Shown here: positions 51,439-62,550 of the stretch, piece after piece
How positions within the stretch are numbered: position 1 is the stretch's first letter
How the letters are laid out: every line of letters starts with the position of its first letter
Made by a program: the position numbers and the translations under genes
The notes under the pieces: generated by a model
What the model saw: the letters and a program-made list of their open reading frames with translations, nothing else
Database searches by the model: none
What the model was told of the DNA's origin: nothing
NCBI GenBank assembly: GCA_023489275.1
Contig: JAMDDD010000008.1
Span: forward strand, 1 to 64,000
From: Actinomycetota bacterium
Lineage (GTDB): Bacteria > Actinomycetota > Thermoleophilia > BMS3ABIN01
Direction: 5' to 3'
Length of the DNA: 64,000 nucleotides

Positions 51439-54105
51439 TCAGGCCGTCGTAAACGCGATCTCCGTTTCTTCCAGCACCGCCTGGGCGGCCGCCAGCCTTG
51501 CCAGCGGCACCCGGTAAGGAGAGCAGCTCACATAGTTGAGCCCGGCGCGGTGGCAGAACTTGACGCTGGCCGGCTCGCCGCCGTGCTCGCCGCAAACGCC
51601 GAGCTTGATGTCCGGTTTCTTTTCCCGGCTGGCTTCAACAGCAATTTCTACCAGCTTGCCGACTCCGTCTACATCGATTGTCTCAAACGGATTGCTCTTG
51701 ACGATGCCCTCTTCCAAATAGTATGTGAGGAACTTGCCTTCGGCGTCGTCCCGGGAGAAGCCCAGTGTCGTCTGCGTCAAATCGTTGGTGCCGAAACTGA
51801 AAAAGTCGGCATAATCAGAGATCTCGCCGGCAGTTACGGCCGCGCGCGGCAGCTCAATCATCGTACCAATCCTGTATTCGAGGCTGCTGGCGGCGCCAGC
51901 CAGAACTTCATCGCAAACTTTAACGGTCAGTTCGCGCATCCGCCTGAGCTCCTCGGCAAAACCGACCAGGGGGATCATGATCTCCACTTTCGGCGCCTGG
52001 CCGGAACGTTTGTCGACCGCCACCGCCGCCTGCATGATGGCGCGCACCTGCATCTCATAGATTTCAGGCCACTGGATGCCCAGGCGGCAGCCGCGTGTGC
52101 CCAGCATCGGGTTCATTTCCTTCAGCGACCGCACCCGGGCGGCAACCGTTTCCTTTTCGTCGATCTCCGCCTGCGAGCCGCCGGTACACTTGAGATGCTC
52201 GATCTCCACCATCAGCTCGGTAAAGTCCGGCAGGAACTCATGCAGGGGCGGGTCCAGCAACCGGATAGTCACAGGCAGGCCGTCCATCACCTCGAAGATG
52301 CCTTCGAAATCACCCTGCTGCATCGGCAGCAGTTTCTCCAGAGAGGCGGCCCGGTCCCGGGCGCTGGAGGCCATGATCATTTCACGGACGATCGGCAGGC
52401 GTTCGGTGGCCATGAACATGTGCTCTGTGCGGCATAGGCCGATGCCCTCGGCGCCGAACTCGCGCGCTTTCTCCGCGTCTTCGGGGGTGTCCGCGTTGGT
52501 GCGGACTCCCATGGTGCGGATCTCATCGGCCCAGGCCACAATCGCCTGGAAGTTCTCATTTATCTGGGGCGGCACCAGCTCCACCGCGCCTAGAATCACG
52601 TTGCCGGTCGTACCGTCGATGGTGATGATATCGCCCTCTTTGACAACATGCTCATCAATGGTAAACTGACGCTCTTCTTCGCTAATCTTGATCTGATCAG
52701 CCCCGCAAACAGCCGGTTTGCCCATGCCACGGGCAACGACCGCCGCGTGGCTGGTCATGCCGCCATGAGATGTGAGCACACCCTGCGCCTGGATGAGCCC
52801 GTGAATGTCATCGGGGCTGGTCTCCCAGCGGACGAGGATGACCGCCTCACCGGCTTTCCCCTGCGCGGCGGCTGTGTCAGCGTCAAAAACAACCTTGCCC
52901 ACGGCGGCGCCGGGCGAGGCGTTAAGTCCCGTGGCAATAATGTCGTACTTCCCGGTGGGATCAAGCATCGGATGCAGCAGCTGGTCCAGCTGGCCGGCGT
53001 CGACGCGGGCTACCGCTTCCTCCTTGCTGATAATGCCCTCGTTGAACATGTCGACGGCGATCTTGACCGCCGCCGCCGCGGTGCGTTTGCCGTCGCGGGT
53101 TTGCAGCATGTAAAGCTTGCCTTTTTCAAAGGTAAACTCGATGTCCTCCATCTCGCGGTAGTGCTGCTCCAGTTTCAGCATGACGCCGGTCAGTTCCTCG
53201 AAAACCTGTGGCAGCTCCTGCTGCATGTCCGCCAGCTTCTTGGTCTTGCGGATGCCGGCCACCACATCCTCGCCCTGGGCGTTTGTGAGGTAATCGCCAA
53301 AAATCTCCTTCACGCCGGTAGATGGGTTACGGGTGAAGGCGACTCCGGTGCCGGAGTCGTCGCCCATGTTTCCAAAAACCATGGACACCACGTTAACCGC
53401 GGTGCCCAGGTCATCGGAAATATTGTAGTGGCGGCGGTAGGTTACGGCGCGGGCGCCACCCCAACTGCGGAAGACGGCCGCGATCGCGAGATCGAGCTGC
53501 TCGCGCGGGTCGGATGGGAACGAGCGGCCTGTTTCCTTCTCAAGGATCTGCTTGAAGGCGGCCACCAGCTCCTGCAAATCGGCCGGCGAAAGTTCGTTAT
53601 CGAACTGTACGCCGGCCTTTTCCCGCTGAACAGTGATGGCGTCTTCGAAAAGCTGCCCTTCTACTTCCATTACTACCTTGCCAAACATCTGGATAAAACG
53701 GCGGTAAGCGTCATAGGCAAAACGCTCGTCGCCGGTCTGGGCCGCCAGACCCTTGACCGACTCGTCGTTAAGCCCGAGGTTGAGCACGGTGTCCATCATG
53801 CCGGGCATGCTGAATTTGGCGCCGGATCGCACGCTCACCAGCAAGGGGTTGTCCGGATCACCCAGCTTCTTGCCGGTCTTATCCTCCAGGGCGGCCAGGT
53901 ATTCGTTGACCTGATTATCCAGCCCGTCCGGGAAGCGATTGCCATCATTGCCATACTCGATGCACGCCTCGGTCGTGATCGTGAAACCCTCAGGGACCGG
54001 AATGCCCAGGTTTGCCATCTCAGCCAGATTGGCCCCTTTCCCCCCGAGCAGGCCCTTCATGTCGCGAGAGCCTTCCGAAAAGTCATACACATACTTCTTG
54101 CCCAC
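51439..54105 (-). CDS. ppdK: Pyruvate, phosphate dikinase
   Basis: An 888-residue enzyme interconverting pyruvate, ATP and phosphate with phosphoenolpyruvate, AMP and PPi. The N-terminal ATP-grasp part starts LLGGKGANLAEMA. The swivelling domain carries the catalytic His in GGMTSHAAVVARGMGKPAVCG. The C-terminal TIM barrel has GTRGCRLG and the GVCGEHGGEP motif. The GTG at 54105 has GGGAGG upstream. It suggests glycolysis or gluconeogenesis through PPi. Confidence 0.96.
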   Translation of the reverse strand: MGKKYVYDFSEGSRDMKGLLGGKGANLAEMANLGIPVPEGFTITTEACIEYGNDGNRFPDGLDNQVNEYLAALEDKTGKKLGDPDNPLLVSVRSGAKFSMPGMMDTVLNLGLNDESVKGLAAQTGDERFAYDAYRRFIQMFGKVVMEVEGQLFEDAITVQREKAGVQFDNELSPADLQELVAAFKQILEKETGRSFPSDPREQLDLAIAAVFRSWGGARAVTYRRHYNISDDLGTAVNVVSMVFGNMGDDSGTGVAFTRNPSTGVKEIFGDYLTNAQGEDVVAGIRKTKKLADMQQELPQVFEELTGVMLKLEQHYREMEDIEFTFEKGKLYMLQTRDGKRTAAAAVKIAVDMFNEGIISKEEAVARVDAGQLDQLLHPMLDPTGKYDIIATGLNASPGAAVGKVVFDADTAAAQGKAGEAVILVRWETSPDDIHGLIQAQGVLTSHGGMTSHAAVVARGMGKPAVCGADQIKISEEERQFTIDEHVVKEGDIITIDGTTGNVILGAVELVPPQINENFQAIVAWADEIRTMGVRTNADTPEDAEKAREFGAEGIGLCRTEHMFMATERLPIVREMIMASSARDRAASLEKLLPMQQGDFEGIFEVMDGLPVTIRLLDPPLHEFLPDFTELMVEIEHLKCTGGSQAEIDEKETVAARVRSLKEMNPMLGTRGCRLGIQWPEIYEMQVRAIMQAAVAVDKRSGQAPKVEIMIPLVGFAEELRRMRELTVKVCDEVLAGAASSLEYRIGTMIELPRAAVTAGEISDYADFFSFGTNDLTQTTLGFSRDDAEGKFLTYYLEEGIVKSNPFETIDVDGVGKLVEIAVEASREKKPDIKLGVCGEHGGEPASVKFCHRAGLNYVSCSPYRVPLARLAAAQAVLEETEIAFTTA

Positions 54106-54201
54106 TTTTTCCTCCCAAGATCAAAAGGTCAGATGTTCCTGGAACCGCAAAACAAGGTATTGCTCACACCTCGGCCCGGTCCAGGAATGGGATGATACAA
54201 A

Positions 54202-54217
54202 CCCCGGTAATCCGGGG
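54202..54217 (-). terminator. Terminator after glyS
   Basis: CCCCGG/CCGGGG with a TAAT loop and a short T run on the minus strand, 92 bases after the glyS stop codon. Confidence 0.6.
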
Positions 54218-54308
54218 CTTAAATTTTAGCGCATGAAAGCAAATTAGACCATACCGGCGCCGCGGGCGGCGAGGGATATCGGTTATTCCGGGGCTCATTT
54301 CTCCGGGA

Positions 54309-56429
54309 TTATTTGGGCGCCGCCGCGACCAGCATCGGATCGCCCAACCCCCCCAGCAGCAAAGCCACGCGCAGCACGAGCGCCAGACGGTTATTGCGGA
54401 CCCGCCCGTCTTCTGACATTACCAGGACTTCGTCAAAAAACCGGTCCACAGCGGGCCGGATGGTTCCGGCAAGCTCAAGGGCCTCAACGTATTTTCGCGC
54501 CCGCGCCAGAGCTTCGATTTTTGGCGCCATCACTGCCGCGTGCCGGTACAATTCCCGCTCGCTGCCGTGGACAAACAGGGACTCATTAACGCTGGCGGGG
54601 TCCACGCTCTCTCCGGCCTTTGCGGCAATTTTGCTGCAGCGGAAGAAAGCCGTATAAAAATCCTCGAACGCCGGCGTTGAGCGAAAAGTATCCAGGGCGT
54701 CAGCAAGTAAAATTATCCGGAACAGGCTCCGGGCGCCGGATGCGCGCGCCGCCTGGACGATCTCCACCGCTTTGCCGCTTTCGACCAGCCGCTGCTCGAG
54801 CCGGTCCAGAACAAATTCCAGGGCAGCGCCGGCAATGGAGGCGTCTTTGCCGGCATCAGTTTTCTGTTCGATAAACAGCCGGTGCGAACCCGCCAGCAGC
54901 GATTCCAGATTGAAGTCGAATTCAAACCGGCGGCAGATTTCCATCAGGCCGGCAGCCGACCGCCTCAATCCGTGCGGATCCCGTGATCCAGTCGGAAGCT
55001 CACCTACCGAAAAAGCCGCCACGATATTGTCAACCTTGTCACAGACCGAAAGAGCCGCCCCAGCGGGCGACGACGGCAGGGAGCCGCCGGCCAAAACGGG
55101 CAGGTACTGCTCGGCGACGGCCTGGCAAACCTCGGCAGGGTAGCCTTCGAGGCCGGCGTATACCGATCCCATGTAACCCTGCAAGTCAGGAAATTCCTGG
55201 ACCATCATGCTGACCAGGTCGGCTTTGGCGATTTTCGCCGCCGTCGCGGCAGCCTTTCGGTCCGGCCCGCAGAGATCGACAAGATCGGCAAACAATTCGA
55301 CCAGTGACCAGAGCCGGTTGCTCTTGTCCACCAATGAACCCAGCCGCCGGTGAAACGTGACTGCGTCCAGACCGGCCGCCATCGCCTCGATGCCGGCGCC
55401 AAGGTCTTTGTCATATGAGAATTCCGCGTCCTCGATCCGGCCTTCCAGCACCCTCTCGTTACCATCGGTAATCTCCGCGGCGCAGCCGGGATCCCCGTTC
55501 ATCACATATAAGAACCCTGCCATTAAGGACCCATCCTCGCCCCTTAGGGGGAAGTAGCGCTGGTGCGACTGCATCGCCGTAATCAGGACCTTTTCGGGAA
55601 GCCGCAGATGCTCTTCGCTAAAAGAACCAAAATGTACGCTCGGATTTTCCACCAGATAGATAACTTCTTCCAGTTCTCTGGCAGGGTCAAAGAAGGATGC
55701 CCCCAGCTTTCCCGCCGCCGTTGCCAGGCCTTCAAGAATCAGCCGGCGGCGTTCTTCCTGGTCGACGACGACGCCGGCGGCCGCCAGTTGCTCCCGGTAC
55801 GAGCCGGCACTTTCAATCGCCAGCTCTCCCGGAAACAGAAAACGGTGGCCGTGGCTTGATCCGCCTACAGGCAAATTGTCATAGGCTGCCGGGCCCGGCG
55901 GCGTCTCGTCACCAAATTTTATCACCAGCCACCTGACCGGCCGCGAGAACCTGAGCCCCGAAGAATCCCACCTCATGCTCTTGGAGAAAGTGAGGCCCGC
56001 CAGAATCTGCATGCAAATATCGACAATCAGGTCGCTAACGGGACGGGGCTCGGGCCTTTTCACGGCAAAGACAAACTTCTTACCCTCAAATTCCCGGATT
56101 TCCAGCGACCCGACATCGACCCCCTTGGCTCTGGCAAACCCGGCCGCGGCTTTGGAGGGAGCGCCGCTTTTGTCAAAGGCGGCCTCAGCGCGGGGACCGC
56201 GTTCAGCGATCTCTTCCGGCTGCTGCTCCAGGGGGACACCCGCGACAAAAATGGCAATCCGCCGCGGTGTAATCCAGACGCTCAGATCTGCCGGATTGAT
56301 CCGGGTGGCGTGGCGCGCAAACACCTCCAGCGCCAGCTGACGCGCTTGTTTTAATGCTGCGCGTGCCGCCGCCGCCGGCAGCTCCTCGCAGCCGATTTCA
56401 AACAGGAAATCACGGGATTCGCCGCTCAT
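54309..56429 (-). CDS. glyS: Glycyl-tRNA synthetase beta subunit
   Basis: A 706-residue beta subunit of the bacterial two-subunit glycyl-tRNA synthetase. Typical segments are [20 protein letters not shown] at the N-terminus, and [17 protein letters not shown]. The C-terminus has an anticodon-binding helical region. It overlaps glyQ by four bases and works as an alpha2beta2 complex with it. Confidence 0.95.
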   Translation of the reverse strand: MSGESRDFLFEIGCEELPAAAARAALKQARQLALEVFARHATRINPADLSVWITPRRIAIFVAGVPLEQQPEEIAERGPRAEAAFDKSGAPSKAAAGFARAKGVDVGSLEIREFEGKKFVFAVKRPEPRPVSDLIVDICMQILAGLTFSKSMRWDSSGLRFSRPVRWLVIKFGDETPPGPAAYDNLPVGGSSHGHRFLFPGELAIESAGSYREQLAAAGVVVDQEERRRLILEGLATAAGKLGASFFDPARELEEVIYLVENPSVHFGSFSEEHLRLPEKVLITAMQSHQRYFPLRGEDGSLMAGFLYVMNGDPGCAAEITDGNERVLEGRIEDAEFSYDKDLGAGIEAMAAGLDAVTFHRRLGSLVDKSNRLWSLVELFADLVDLCGPDRKAAATAAKIAKADLVSMMVQEFPDLQGYMGSVYAGLEGYPAEVCQAVAEQYLPVLAGGSLPSSPAGAALSVCDKVDNIVAAFSVGELPTGSRDPHGLRRSAAGLMEICRRFEFDFNLESLLAGSHRLFIEQKTDAGKDASIAGAALEFVLDRLEQRLVESGKAVEIVQAARASGARSLFRIILLADALDTFRSTPAFEDFYTAFFRCSKIAAKAGESVDPASVNESLFVHGSERELYRHAAVMAPKIEALARARKYVEALELAGTIRPAVDRFFDEVLVMSEDGRVRNNRLALVLRVALLLGGLGDPMLVAAAPK

Positions 56430-57322
56430 GACTCTTCCCCGAGTTTACGGCGGAGAAGGTACATCTCGGCACAGCGGCGGGCAAGATTCCGGACGCGGCC
56501 GATGTAGCCGGTCCGGTCGGTGACGCTGATCACGCCGCGGGCGTCAAGCAGGTTAAAGACGTGCGAACATTTGAGCACGTAATCGTAACCCGGCAACGGC
56601 AGATCGTGAGCCAGACAGCGTTCACACTCCTGCTCAAAATCATTAAAGTGCGCCTGGAGCGCTTCCACGTCGGCGGTCTCAAAATTGTAACGGGAAAACT
56701 GCTCCTCACTGACTTGATAGATATCTCCATATGTAACATCGTTGGCCCATACCAGATCGTAGACGCTGTTTTTCTTCTGCAGGTACATATCGATCCGTTC
56801 CAGCCCGTAGGTAATCTCCACCGGCATCAGCTCCAAGTCGATGCCGCCGACCTGCTGGAAGTAAGTGAACTGGGTGATCTCCATGCCGTCGATCCAGACC
56901 TCCCATCCAAGCCCCCAGGCTCCCAGCGTCGGACTCTCCCAGTCATCCTCGACGAAGCGAACATCATGCGCGGCCAGGTCTATGCCCAGATGAGCCAGGG
57001 AGCGCAGGTAGAGGTCCTGGCAGTCCGCCGGAGCCGGTTTGAGAATCACCTGGAACTGATAATAATGGGAGAGGCGGTAGGGGTTCTCACCGTAGCGCCC
57101 GTCAGTTGGACGGATCGACGGTTCCACATATGCCGCCCGCCAGGGCCTGGAGTCAAGGCTTCGTAAAAAAGTCGCCGGATTAAAGGTACCGGCACCCACT
57201 TCAGTATGGTATGGCTGCATCAGGACGCACCCCTGCGAAGCCCAGTAGTTCTGCAGCGATAGGATAATCTGTTGAAAGGTAGGGTATCCGTCCAAAGCGG
57301 TGTGTAATTCTATAGAAAGCAA
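56426..57322 (-). CDS. glyQ: Glycyl-tRNA synthetase alpha subunit
   Basis: A 298-residue alpha subunit that carries the catalytic core. Visible motifs are [40 protein letters not shown] and [19 protein letters not shown]. It joins glycine to tRNA-Gly with GlyS. The start is uncertain. A TTG at 57322 is first, but a TTG ten codons later is possible. I saw no T-box leader. Confidence 0.92.
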   Translation of the reverse strand: MLSIELHTALDGYPTFQQIILSLQNYWASQGCVLMQPYHTEVGAGTFNPATFLRSLDSRPWRAAYVEPSIRPTDGRYGENPYRLSHYYQFQVILKPAPADCQDLYLRSLAHLGIDLAAHDVRFVEDDWESPTLGAWGLGWEVWIDGMEITQFTYFQQVGGIDLELMPVEITYGLERIDMYLQKKNSVYDLVWANDVTYGDIYQVSEEQFSRYNFETADVEALQAHFNDFEQECERCLAHDLPLPGYDYVLKCSHVFNLLDARGVISVTDRTGYIGRVRNLARRCAEMYLLRRKLGEES

Positions 57323-57439
57323 GCAGGTTTGTAAACTTCCGCCACCTTCGTCACCCGTGCAAGTAATTCGTGACGAGTTGCATCGGCCTGGAAATGCCCT
57401 TCACAGCTGCCGCATAACCGCTCCCGCTATAATAGTTTC

Positions 57440-58180
57440 ATGCCACGCGATTTTTCTACCGAAGCGGTCGTCCTCGGCTCGCACCGCCTGCGCGAAGCCG
57501 ACCGGATCGTGACCCTGTTTACCCTCGACCGCGGCAAGGTTCCCACCGTTGTTAAAGGTGTGCGAAAAGTCAGCTCACGCTTCGGGGGGCGTCTGGAGCC
57601 GTTTACTTACCTGAGGGTGAGCCTCCATGAGGGCAGGAGTCTGCACACGCTCACCAGCGCCGACACTATCAGGACGCACGCGGCCAGCCGCGACCATCCG
57701 GCGGCGCTCAAGGCAGGCCTGTCTTTCATTAATCTGCTGGCCCGGGAAACCAACGATCTGGAAGGCCGCCCCCGGACTTATAACCTGCTGGTCAGGTTTT
57801 TGGATGAGCTGGACCGGCTGGTCAAATCAAGCGCGGCGCCGGCCTGCCTGCCGCTGCTGGCGCTCTCCGCAGACCTGAAGCTGCTGCTGCTGGCCGGTTA
57901 TCTGCCCCTCCTGGATAACTGCCCGCTTTGTGGCAGAAGCATCGAGGCTCCGGCCCGTTTCTCCGCGGCTGCCGGCGGGGCCATTTGCAACGAGTGCCGC
58001 GCGGACGCTTTTCCTCTCTCTGTGACGGCCCTGACAACGATGGAAGCGCTGCTTAAACAGCCGCTGAGCGCGGTTCCGGAAATCATCATCGATTCCGGGA
58101 CGGCGCGGGAGGTGTGGCGGGCCATCCGCGAAATCTGCCACTATCACCTGGGAATTGATCTGAAAATTGCCCCGGTGTGA
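57440..58180 (+). CDS. recO: DNA repair protein RecO
   Basis: A 246-residue RecO, with an OB-fold at the N-terminus (TEAVVLGSHRLREADRIVTLFT) and a zinc-binding CPLCGR...CNEC pair. It loads RecA on single-stranded DNA in RecFOR repair. It is divergent from glyQ. Confidence 0.93.
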   Translation: MPRDFSTEAVVLGSHRLREADRIVTLFTLDRGKVPTVVKGVRKVSSRFGGRLEPFTYLRVSLHEGRSLHTLTSADTIRTHAASRDHPAALKAGLSFINLLARETNDLEGRPRTYNLLVRFLDELDRLVKSSAAPACLPLLALSADLKLLLLAGYLPLLDNCPLCGRSIEAPARFSAAAGGAICNECRADAFPLSVTALTTMEALLKQPLSAVPEIIIDSGTAREVWRAIREICHYHLGIDLKIAPV

Positions 58181-58357
58181 TCTGGGTTTCCTGAACAAAA
58201 TAAATATTCCGGCGCCGAATGGACAGCTGCAGGAGCGATGGCTTCCCGCGCGGGAAGCCGGCCACAGATCAGGCAGCCCGAGACAAACCCCCCTCGCAGA
58301 TCCCCTCCTGGTTTACAACCAAATCATCAGACCCGGCGAGACTGAGCAACCCCCGAA

Positions 58358-59467
58358 TTAACCCGGCGAGTTTACCCGCCGGAGAAATTCCTGGTAATTA
58401 TCGGTGAAGAAGTGGTGGCCGGCGGCGTCGCCAGTGGCCACATAGTAAAGATAATCAACTTTGGCCGGAGTCAGCGCCGCTTGCATCGAAGCCAGCCCCG
58501 GGTTACAGATCGGTGCCGGCGGCAGACCGGAAAACAGGCGGGTGTTAAATGGCGATCGGATCTCCAGGTCCTGCTTAGTAAGACCGTCTTTCCAGTAACC
58601 GAGGGCATACTGGACAGTCGCATCGACCTCCAGCTTCATGCCTGAGGCCAACCGGTTGTAAATTACCGCCGCAACCAGCGGTCTCTCTTCCGGAACCTTC
58701 GCCTCCCGTTCAATCATTGAGGCAACGATCAAAATCTGATATGGAGTCAGGTTTGCCGGAGCGGTCCGCACATGGGCGGCGCCGCTCCAGTCAAGCCGCG
58801 CGGTCTGTTCACGGAAGGCCGCCAGCTGCCGGGAGACAAGCGAGGCGGCGTTGGCGCCGGCGTCCAGGCTGTAGGTGCTGGGAAATAGAAATCCTTCCAG
58901 CGTGCCGGCGCCTTCGGCGCCCGCAAGCGGCAAAAGCTTGCCGGAGGCGGTCGAGGCCGCCAGGTACTCACTGGCTGAGACCGGCGTCCGCAGCGATACC
59001 AGTTTGGCGATATCGGCATCGCTGTAACCCTCGGGAATGGTCAGTTTTCCCTCAGACGCCTGCCGGCCCGATTCCAGGTCGAAAATGATGTTCTGAACGG
59101 GCTCTCCTCGCTGAAACCGGTAAACGCCTGCCTTCAGCTTGCCGGAAGCGCCGGTGTCATCAGCGGCGCGCATGAAATCATCCTTGCTGGCGATCACGCC
59201 CGAGTCCGAAAGCAGAGAGGCGATCTGCCCGGCGCTGGTTCCTCCCGGGACGCGGACGGTGGCCTCACCGCCAGCCAGGATCCGGGGGCTTCCGGTCGTG
59301 GCGATCGCCGCGATAATGACGGCGCCAATTACGATGAAGATGCCGTAACGGCGCAAGAAAATAAAGAGCAGGCTCCTTCCCGGTCTGCCGGGCCGCCTCC
59401 GCCGGCGCGCTTCGCTTCCGCCTCGTCCGCCACCACCATGGGAAGACCCGGTCCTGGGCGCCATCAC
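58358..59467 (-). CDS. mltG: Endolytic transglycosylase MltG
   Basis: A 369-residue membrane enzyme cutting nascent glycan strands. A basic stretch and one transmembrane segment (about residues 32-55) precede a YceG-like domain. The catalytic Glu probably lies in SMIEREAKVPEERP. PFNTRLFSGLPPAPICNPGLASM is a family signature. It overlaps ruvX by four bases. Confidence 0.93.
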   Translation of the reverse strand: MMAPRTGSSHGGGGRGGSEARRRRRPGRPGRSLLFIFLRRYGIFIVIGAVIIAAIATTGSPRILAGGEATVRVPGGTSAGQIASLLSDSGVIASKDDFMRAADDTGASGKLKAGVYRFQRGEPVQNIIFDLESGRQASEGKLTIPEGYSDADIAKLVSLRTPVSASEYLAASTASGKLLPLAGAEGAGTLEGFLFPSTYSLDAGANAASLVSRQLAAFREQTARLDWSGAAHVRTAPANLTPYQILIVASMIEREAKVPEERPLVAAVIYNRLASGMKLEVDATVQYALGYWKDGLTKQDLEIRSPFNTRLFSGLPPAPICNPGLASMQAALTPAKVDYLYYVATGDAAGHHFFTDNYQEFLRRVNSPG

Positions 59468-59904
59468 GACACCCTCCCGGCAGAGCGCAGGTAGTCATCG
59501 AGAAGCAGGCTGGCCGCCAGACTATGAGTCGAGTCCCGGCGCCTGGATTTCTTGACGGCCACGCTCCTGCCGGCTATCTTGCTGGTAAACCGCTCGTCCC
59601 AAAGAATCACAGGCACGCCAACCTGCTTCCGGAGATCTTCGGCAAACTTTTCCGCCTCTTGGGCCTGCGGCCCTAACCTGCCGCTCAATGACACCGGTAG
59701 CCCGACAATTACAGTGCCGGCGCCGGTTTTCGAGACTAGCCGCTGAAGCTCCTGGAGCCCGGCGCGCCCGGCCGCATCGGAAATCTCTTCGAGCGGCGTC
59801 GCGATAGTGCCAGAGGGATCGCTGATGGCGACTCCGGTATGGACTTTCCCGTAATCAAGCGCGATAACGCGGGCGCATTTTTTACCTTGTTTGTTGCCGG
59901 GCAT
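59464..59904 (-). CDS. ruvX: Putative pre-16S rRNA nuclease (YqgF/RuvX)
   Basis: A 146-residue RNase H-fold protein processing pre-16S rRNA. Motifs include ALDYGKVHTGVAISDP, VIVGLPVSLSG and WDERFTSKIAG. It sits between alaS and mltG in the order common in actinobacteria. Confidence 0.93.
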   Translation of the reverse strand: MPGNKQGKKCARVIALDYGKVHTGVAISDPSGTIATPLEEISDAAGRAGLQELQRLVSKTGAGTVIVGLPVSLSGRLGPQAQEAEKFAEDLRKQVGVPVILWDERFTSKIAGRSVAVKKSRRRDSTHSLAASLLLDDYLRSAGRVS

Positions 59905-59919
59905 AAAAAAGATGCAGGC

Positions 59920-62541
59920 CTAAGCGAGCTTTTCCCGCAGCCAGGTCTTGCCGCTGGCGAGGGCATCCCCAATCTTGCTTGTTTCCTTGCCGCCGCCGCG
60001 CGCCATGCCGGGCCGGCCGCCGCCCTTGCCGCCGACAATCACGGCAACTTCACGGATAAGATCGCCTGCTTTTAATCCCTTCTCAACCGCCTGATCGGAA
60101 AAGTTCGCCACCAGGCTAACGCCGCCGGCGATATCAGCGGCAAGTAATACCGCGGCGGCGCCCAACCGCTCTCTCAGGGCGTCCGACAGATCCAGCAACT
60201 GCTGCGCATCGCTCACTATTACTTCTTCTGCCAGGATCTTGATGCCGCCCGCCTCTTCCGCACGGCCGGCCAAATCGACCGCTGCCGAAGCCATCTTTCC
60301 GGCGGCCGCGTCCCTGGCCAGCTCCCGCAGCCCAGCCAGTTCTTCTTGCTGGCGCGCCAATGCATCCGGAAGCCGGAGCGGGTCGGTCTTTAACTCCGCG
60401 GCCAGTTCGGCAAGCAGCTGCTCGCGTTCGCGCAGGTAATCAATCGCCGCCTTTGAGGTGATTGCCTCAATCCGCCGCAGGCTGGCGCCGACACTGGATT
60501 CGGCAATAATCTTGAACGCGCCGATCTCCGCCGTGCTGTCAATATGGGTGCCGCCACAGAGCTCGCGGCTGAAGTCGCCCACCTCGATGACGCGGACATA
60601 CTCCCCGTATTTTTCATCAAACAGGGCAATGGCTCCCATGTCATGAGCATATTCCTTGGTGGTCGTAAACGCCTTCACCGGGTGATTCTCGATAATCTTT
60701 CTGTTGACCATGTCCTCAATCTGTCTCAACTCCCCATCCGTCAGCGCCGCGCCGTGAGTGAAATCAAAGCGGAGTTTTTCCGGACCGACGGACGAACCTG
60801 CCTGGCGCACCTGCTCACCCAGGAGCTGCCTGAGCGCATTATGAAGCAGATGCGTGGCCGTGTGATTGCACGCAACAGCGTGCCGGCGCACCCGGTTGAC
60901 CATTACTTTTGCCCGGGCCCCGGCCTCGACCCGGCCTTCCACCACTTCGGCAAGAATCACCTGATCACCATCAAGCGAGATCACCCCGGCGACATCGGCT
61001 TTGCCATCATCAGTGTGGATCCAGCCAGTGTCAGAGATCTGGCCTCCCGATTCCGCGTAGAAGGGCGACTCCCGCAACTTGAGGGCAACCCGCCCATTCT
61101 CCAGTTCCCTCAAATCTCCGATCGACGTGTAGAGTTCATTTTTTTGAAAGGAACGGTCACCAGAGCCGCCCTTGGCCCGGCGCCCCAGCTCGGCCAGTGC
61201 TTCACGCTCCTCGTCGCCCACCGACCTCACGGCAGCGCGCGCCCGGCGCCGCTGATCATCCATTAACCTGTCAAATTCCTCCGTATCGACTTCGAGCCCC
61301 TCATCGTGCAGAATCTCGCTGGTCAGATCAAATGGAAAACCATACGTGTCATGCAGGCGGAAGGCGACCTCCCCTTCTACCGTGTGCCCGCCGGCGGCCC
61401 TGGTCGCAGCGATGGTCTCCGCGAGAATGGCATTTCCCTGCTCAAGCGTCAAACCGAAGCGCTCCTCTTCCTGCGCGGCGGCCTCCTCGATCATCTTCTG
61501 GTTTCTGGCCAGTTCCGGATAGGCTCCTTGCATCTGCGCGACCACCTGCCGGCACAGCCTCGCCAGAAACGGCTTACTGATCTCCAGCGTCGATGCCGCC
61601 TGGATGGCCCGGCGCATCACCCTTCTGAGCACGTAACCGCGCCCTTCATTGCCGGCGAAAACGCCGGCGGCGATCAGGAAAGCGATTGCCCGCGAGTGGT
61701 CCGCCAGCACGCGGATAGCACGGTCGTGCTTCTCAGCTTCGCCATACTCGACTCCGGCCGTTTCAGAGACAAAGTCGATTAAAGGCTGGAAAAGATCAGT
61801 GGTAAACACGCTGAGTCTGCCTTCCATGACGGCGGCAATCCGTTCCAGTCCCATCCCGGTGTCGACGTTCCGGCGCGGCAGCCTGGTCAGAACTCCAGCT
61901 TCGTCGCGGTTAAATTCCATGAACACCAGGTTCCAGAACTCGACAAATCTGTCGCAATCACAACCGGGCCGGCAATCGGGCCGGCCGCAGCCGGCGGCCT
62001 CTCCCAGATCGAAATAAAGCTCAGTGCAAGGACCGCAGGGACCGGTGGGCCCGGCCGACCAGAAATTGTCGCCGGTGGAAAGCGGCACGATTCGATCTTC
62101 CGCCAGGCCCGCTTTGATCCAGTTGCTCCTTGCTTCCTCATCGGCCGGCACATCGCTGTCTCCCTGGAAGATGCTGACCCACAGCCTGTCCGTGTCCAGC
62201 TTGAGTTCCTCCGTTGAGAAGCGCCAGGCCAGATCGATCGCGCCCTCCTTGAAATAATCGCCGAAGGAAAAGTTCCCCAGCATCTCAAAGAAGGTAAGAT
62301 GGCGCGCCGTTTTCCCGACGTTGTCGATGTCGGTGGTGCGGAAGCATTTCTGGCAGGTCGTCAGCCGCGGGTGCGGCTCCTGTTGAATTCCCAAAAAGTA
62401 TGGCTTGAACTGCTGCATACCGGCGGTGGTAAGCAGCACCGAAGGATCATTTACCGGTACCAGCGACGCGCTGGGGCGGCTCTGGTGACCGTTCCTTTCA
62501 AAAAACTCGCGAAACCTGGAGCGAATCTCGTGACTTTTCAA
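59920..62541 (-). CDS. alaS: Alanine-tRNA ligase
   Basis: An 873-residue synthetase. The catalytic N-terminus has LTTAGMQQFKPYFLG and the TARHLTFFEMLGNFSFGDYFK motif. The editing domain has HTATHLLHNALRQLLG and RELCGGTHIDSTAEIG. The C-terminal region ends GGKGGGRPGMARGGG. The TTG start follows a stop codon, with AAAGGAGAG about 15 bases upstream. Confidence 0.95.
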   Translation of the reverse strand: MKSHEIRSRFREFFERNGHQSRPSASLVPVNDPSVLLTTAGMQQFKPYFLGIQQEPHPRLTTCQKCFRTTDIDNVGKTARHLTFFEMLGNFSFGDYFKEGAIDLAWRFSTEELKLDTDRLWVSIFQGDSDVPADEEARSNWIKAGLAEDRIVPLSTGDNFWSAGPTGPCGPCTELYFDLGEAAGCGRPDCRPGCDCDRFVEFWNLVFMEFNRDEAGVLTRLPRRNVDTGMGLERIAAVMEGRLSVFTTDLFQPLIDFVSETAGVEYGEAEKHDRAIRVLADHSRAIAFLIAAGVFAGNEGRGYVLRRVMRRAIQAASTLEISKPFLARLCRQVVAQMQGAYPELARNQKMIEEAAAQEEERFGLTLEQGNAILAETIAATRAAGGHTVEGEVAFRLHDTYGFPFDLTSEILHDEGLEVDTEEFDRLMDDQRRRARAAVRSVGDEEREALAELGRRAKGGSGDRSFQKNELYTSIGDLRELENGRVALKLRESPFYAESGGQISDTGWIHTDDGKADVAGVISLDGDQVILAEVVEGRVEAGARAKVMVNRVRRHAVACNHTATHLLHNALRQLLGEQVRQAGSSVGPEKLRFDFTHGAALTDGELRQIEDMVNRKIIENHPVKAFTTTKEYAHDMGAIALFDEKYGEYVRVIEVGDFSRELCGGTHIDSTAEIGAFKIIAESSVGASLRRIEAITSKAAIDYLREREQLLAELAAELKTDPLRLPDALARQQEELAGLRELARDAAAGKMASAAVDLAGRAEEAGGIKILAEEVIVSDAQQLLDLSDALRERLGAAAVLLAADIAGGVSLVANFSDQAVEKGLKAGDLIREVAVIVGGKGGGRPGMARGGGKETSKIGDALASGKTWLREKLA

Positions 62542-62550
62542 CTAGGCGTA

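Noticed and set aside
52648-54195. 515-codon open frame antisense to ppdK
   Set aside because: It is wholly contained in the ppdK region on the other strand, has no recognisable domain and no ribosome site. GC-rich genes often leave long antisense frames.
57290-57440. T-box leader upstream of glyQ
   Set aside because: I found no specifier-loop architecture or conserved T-box sequence in the short divergent region.
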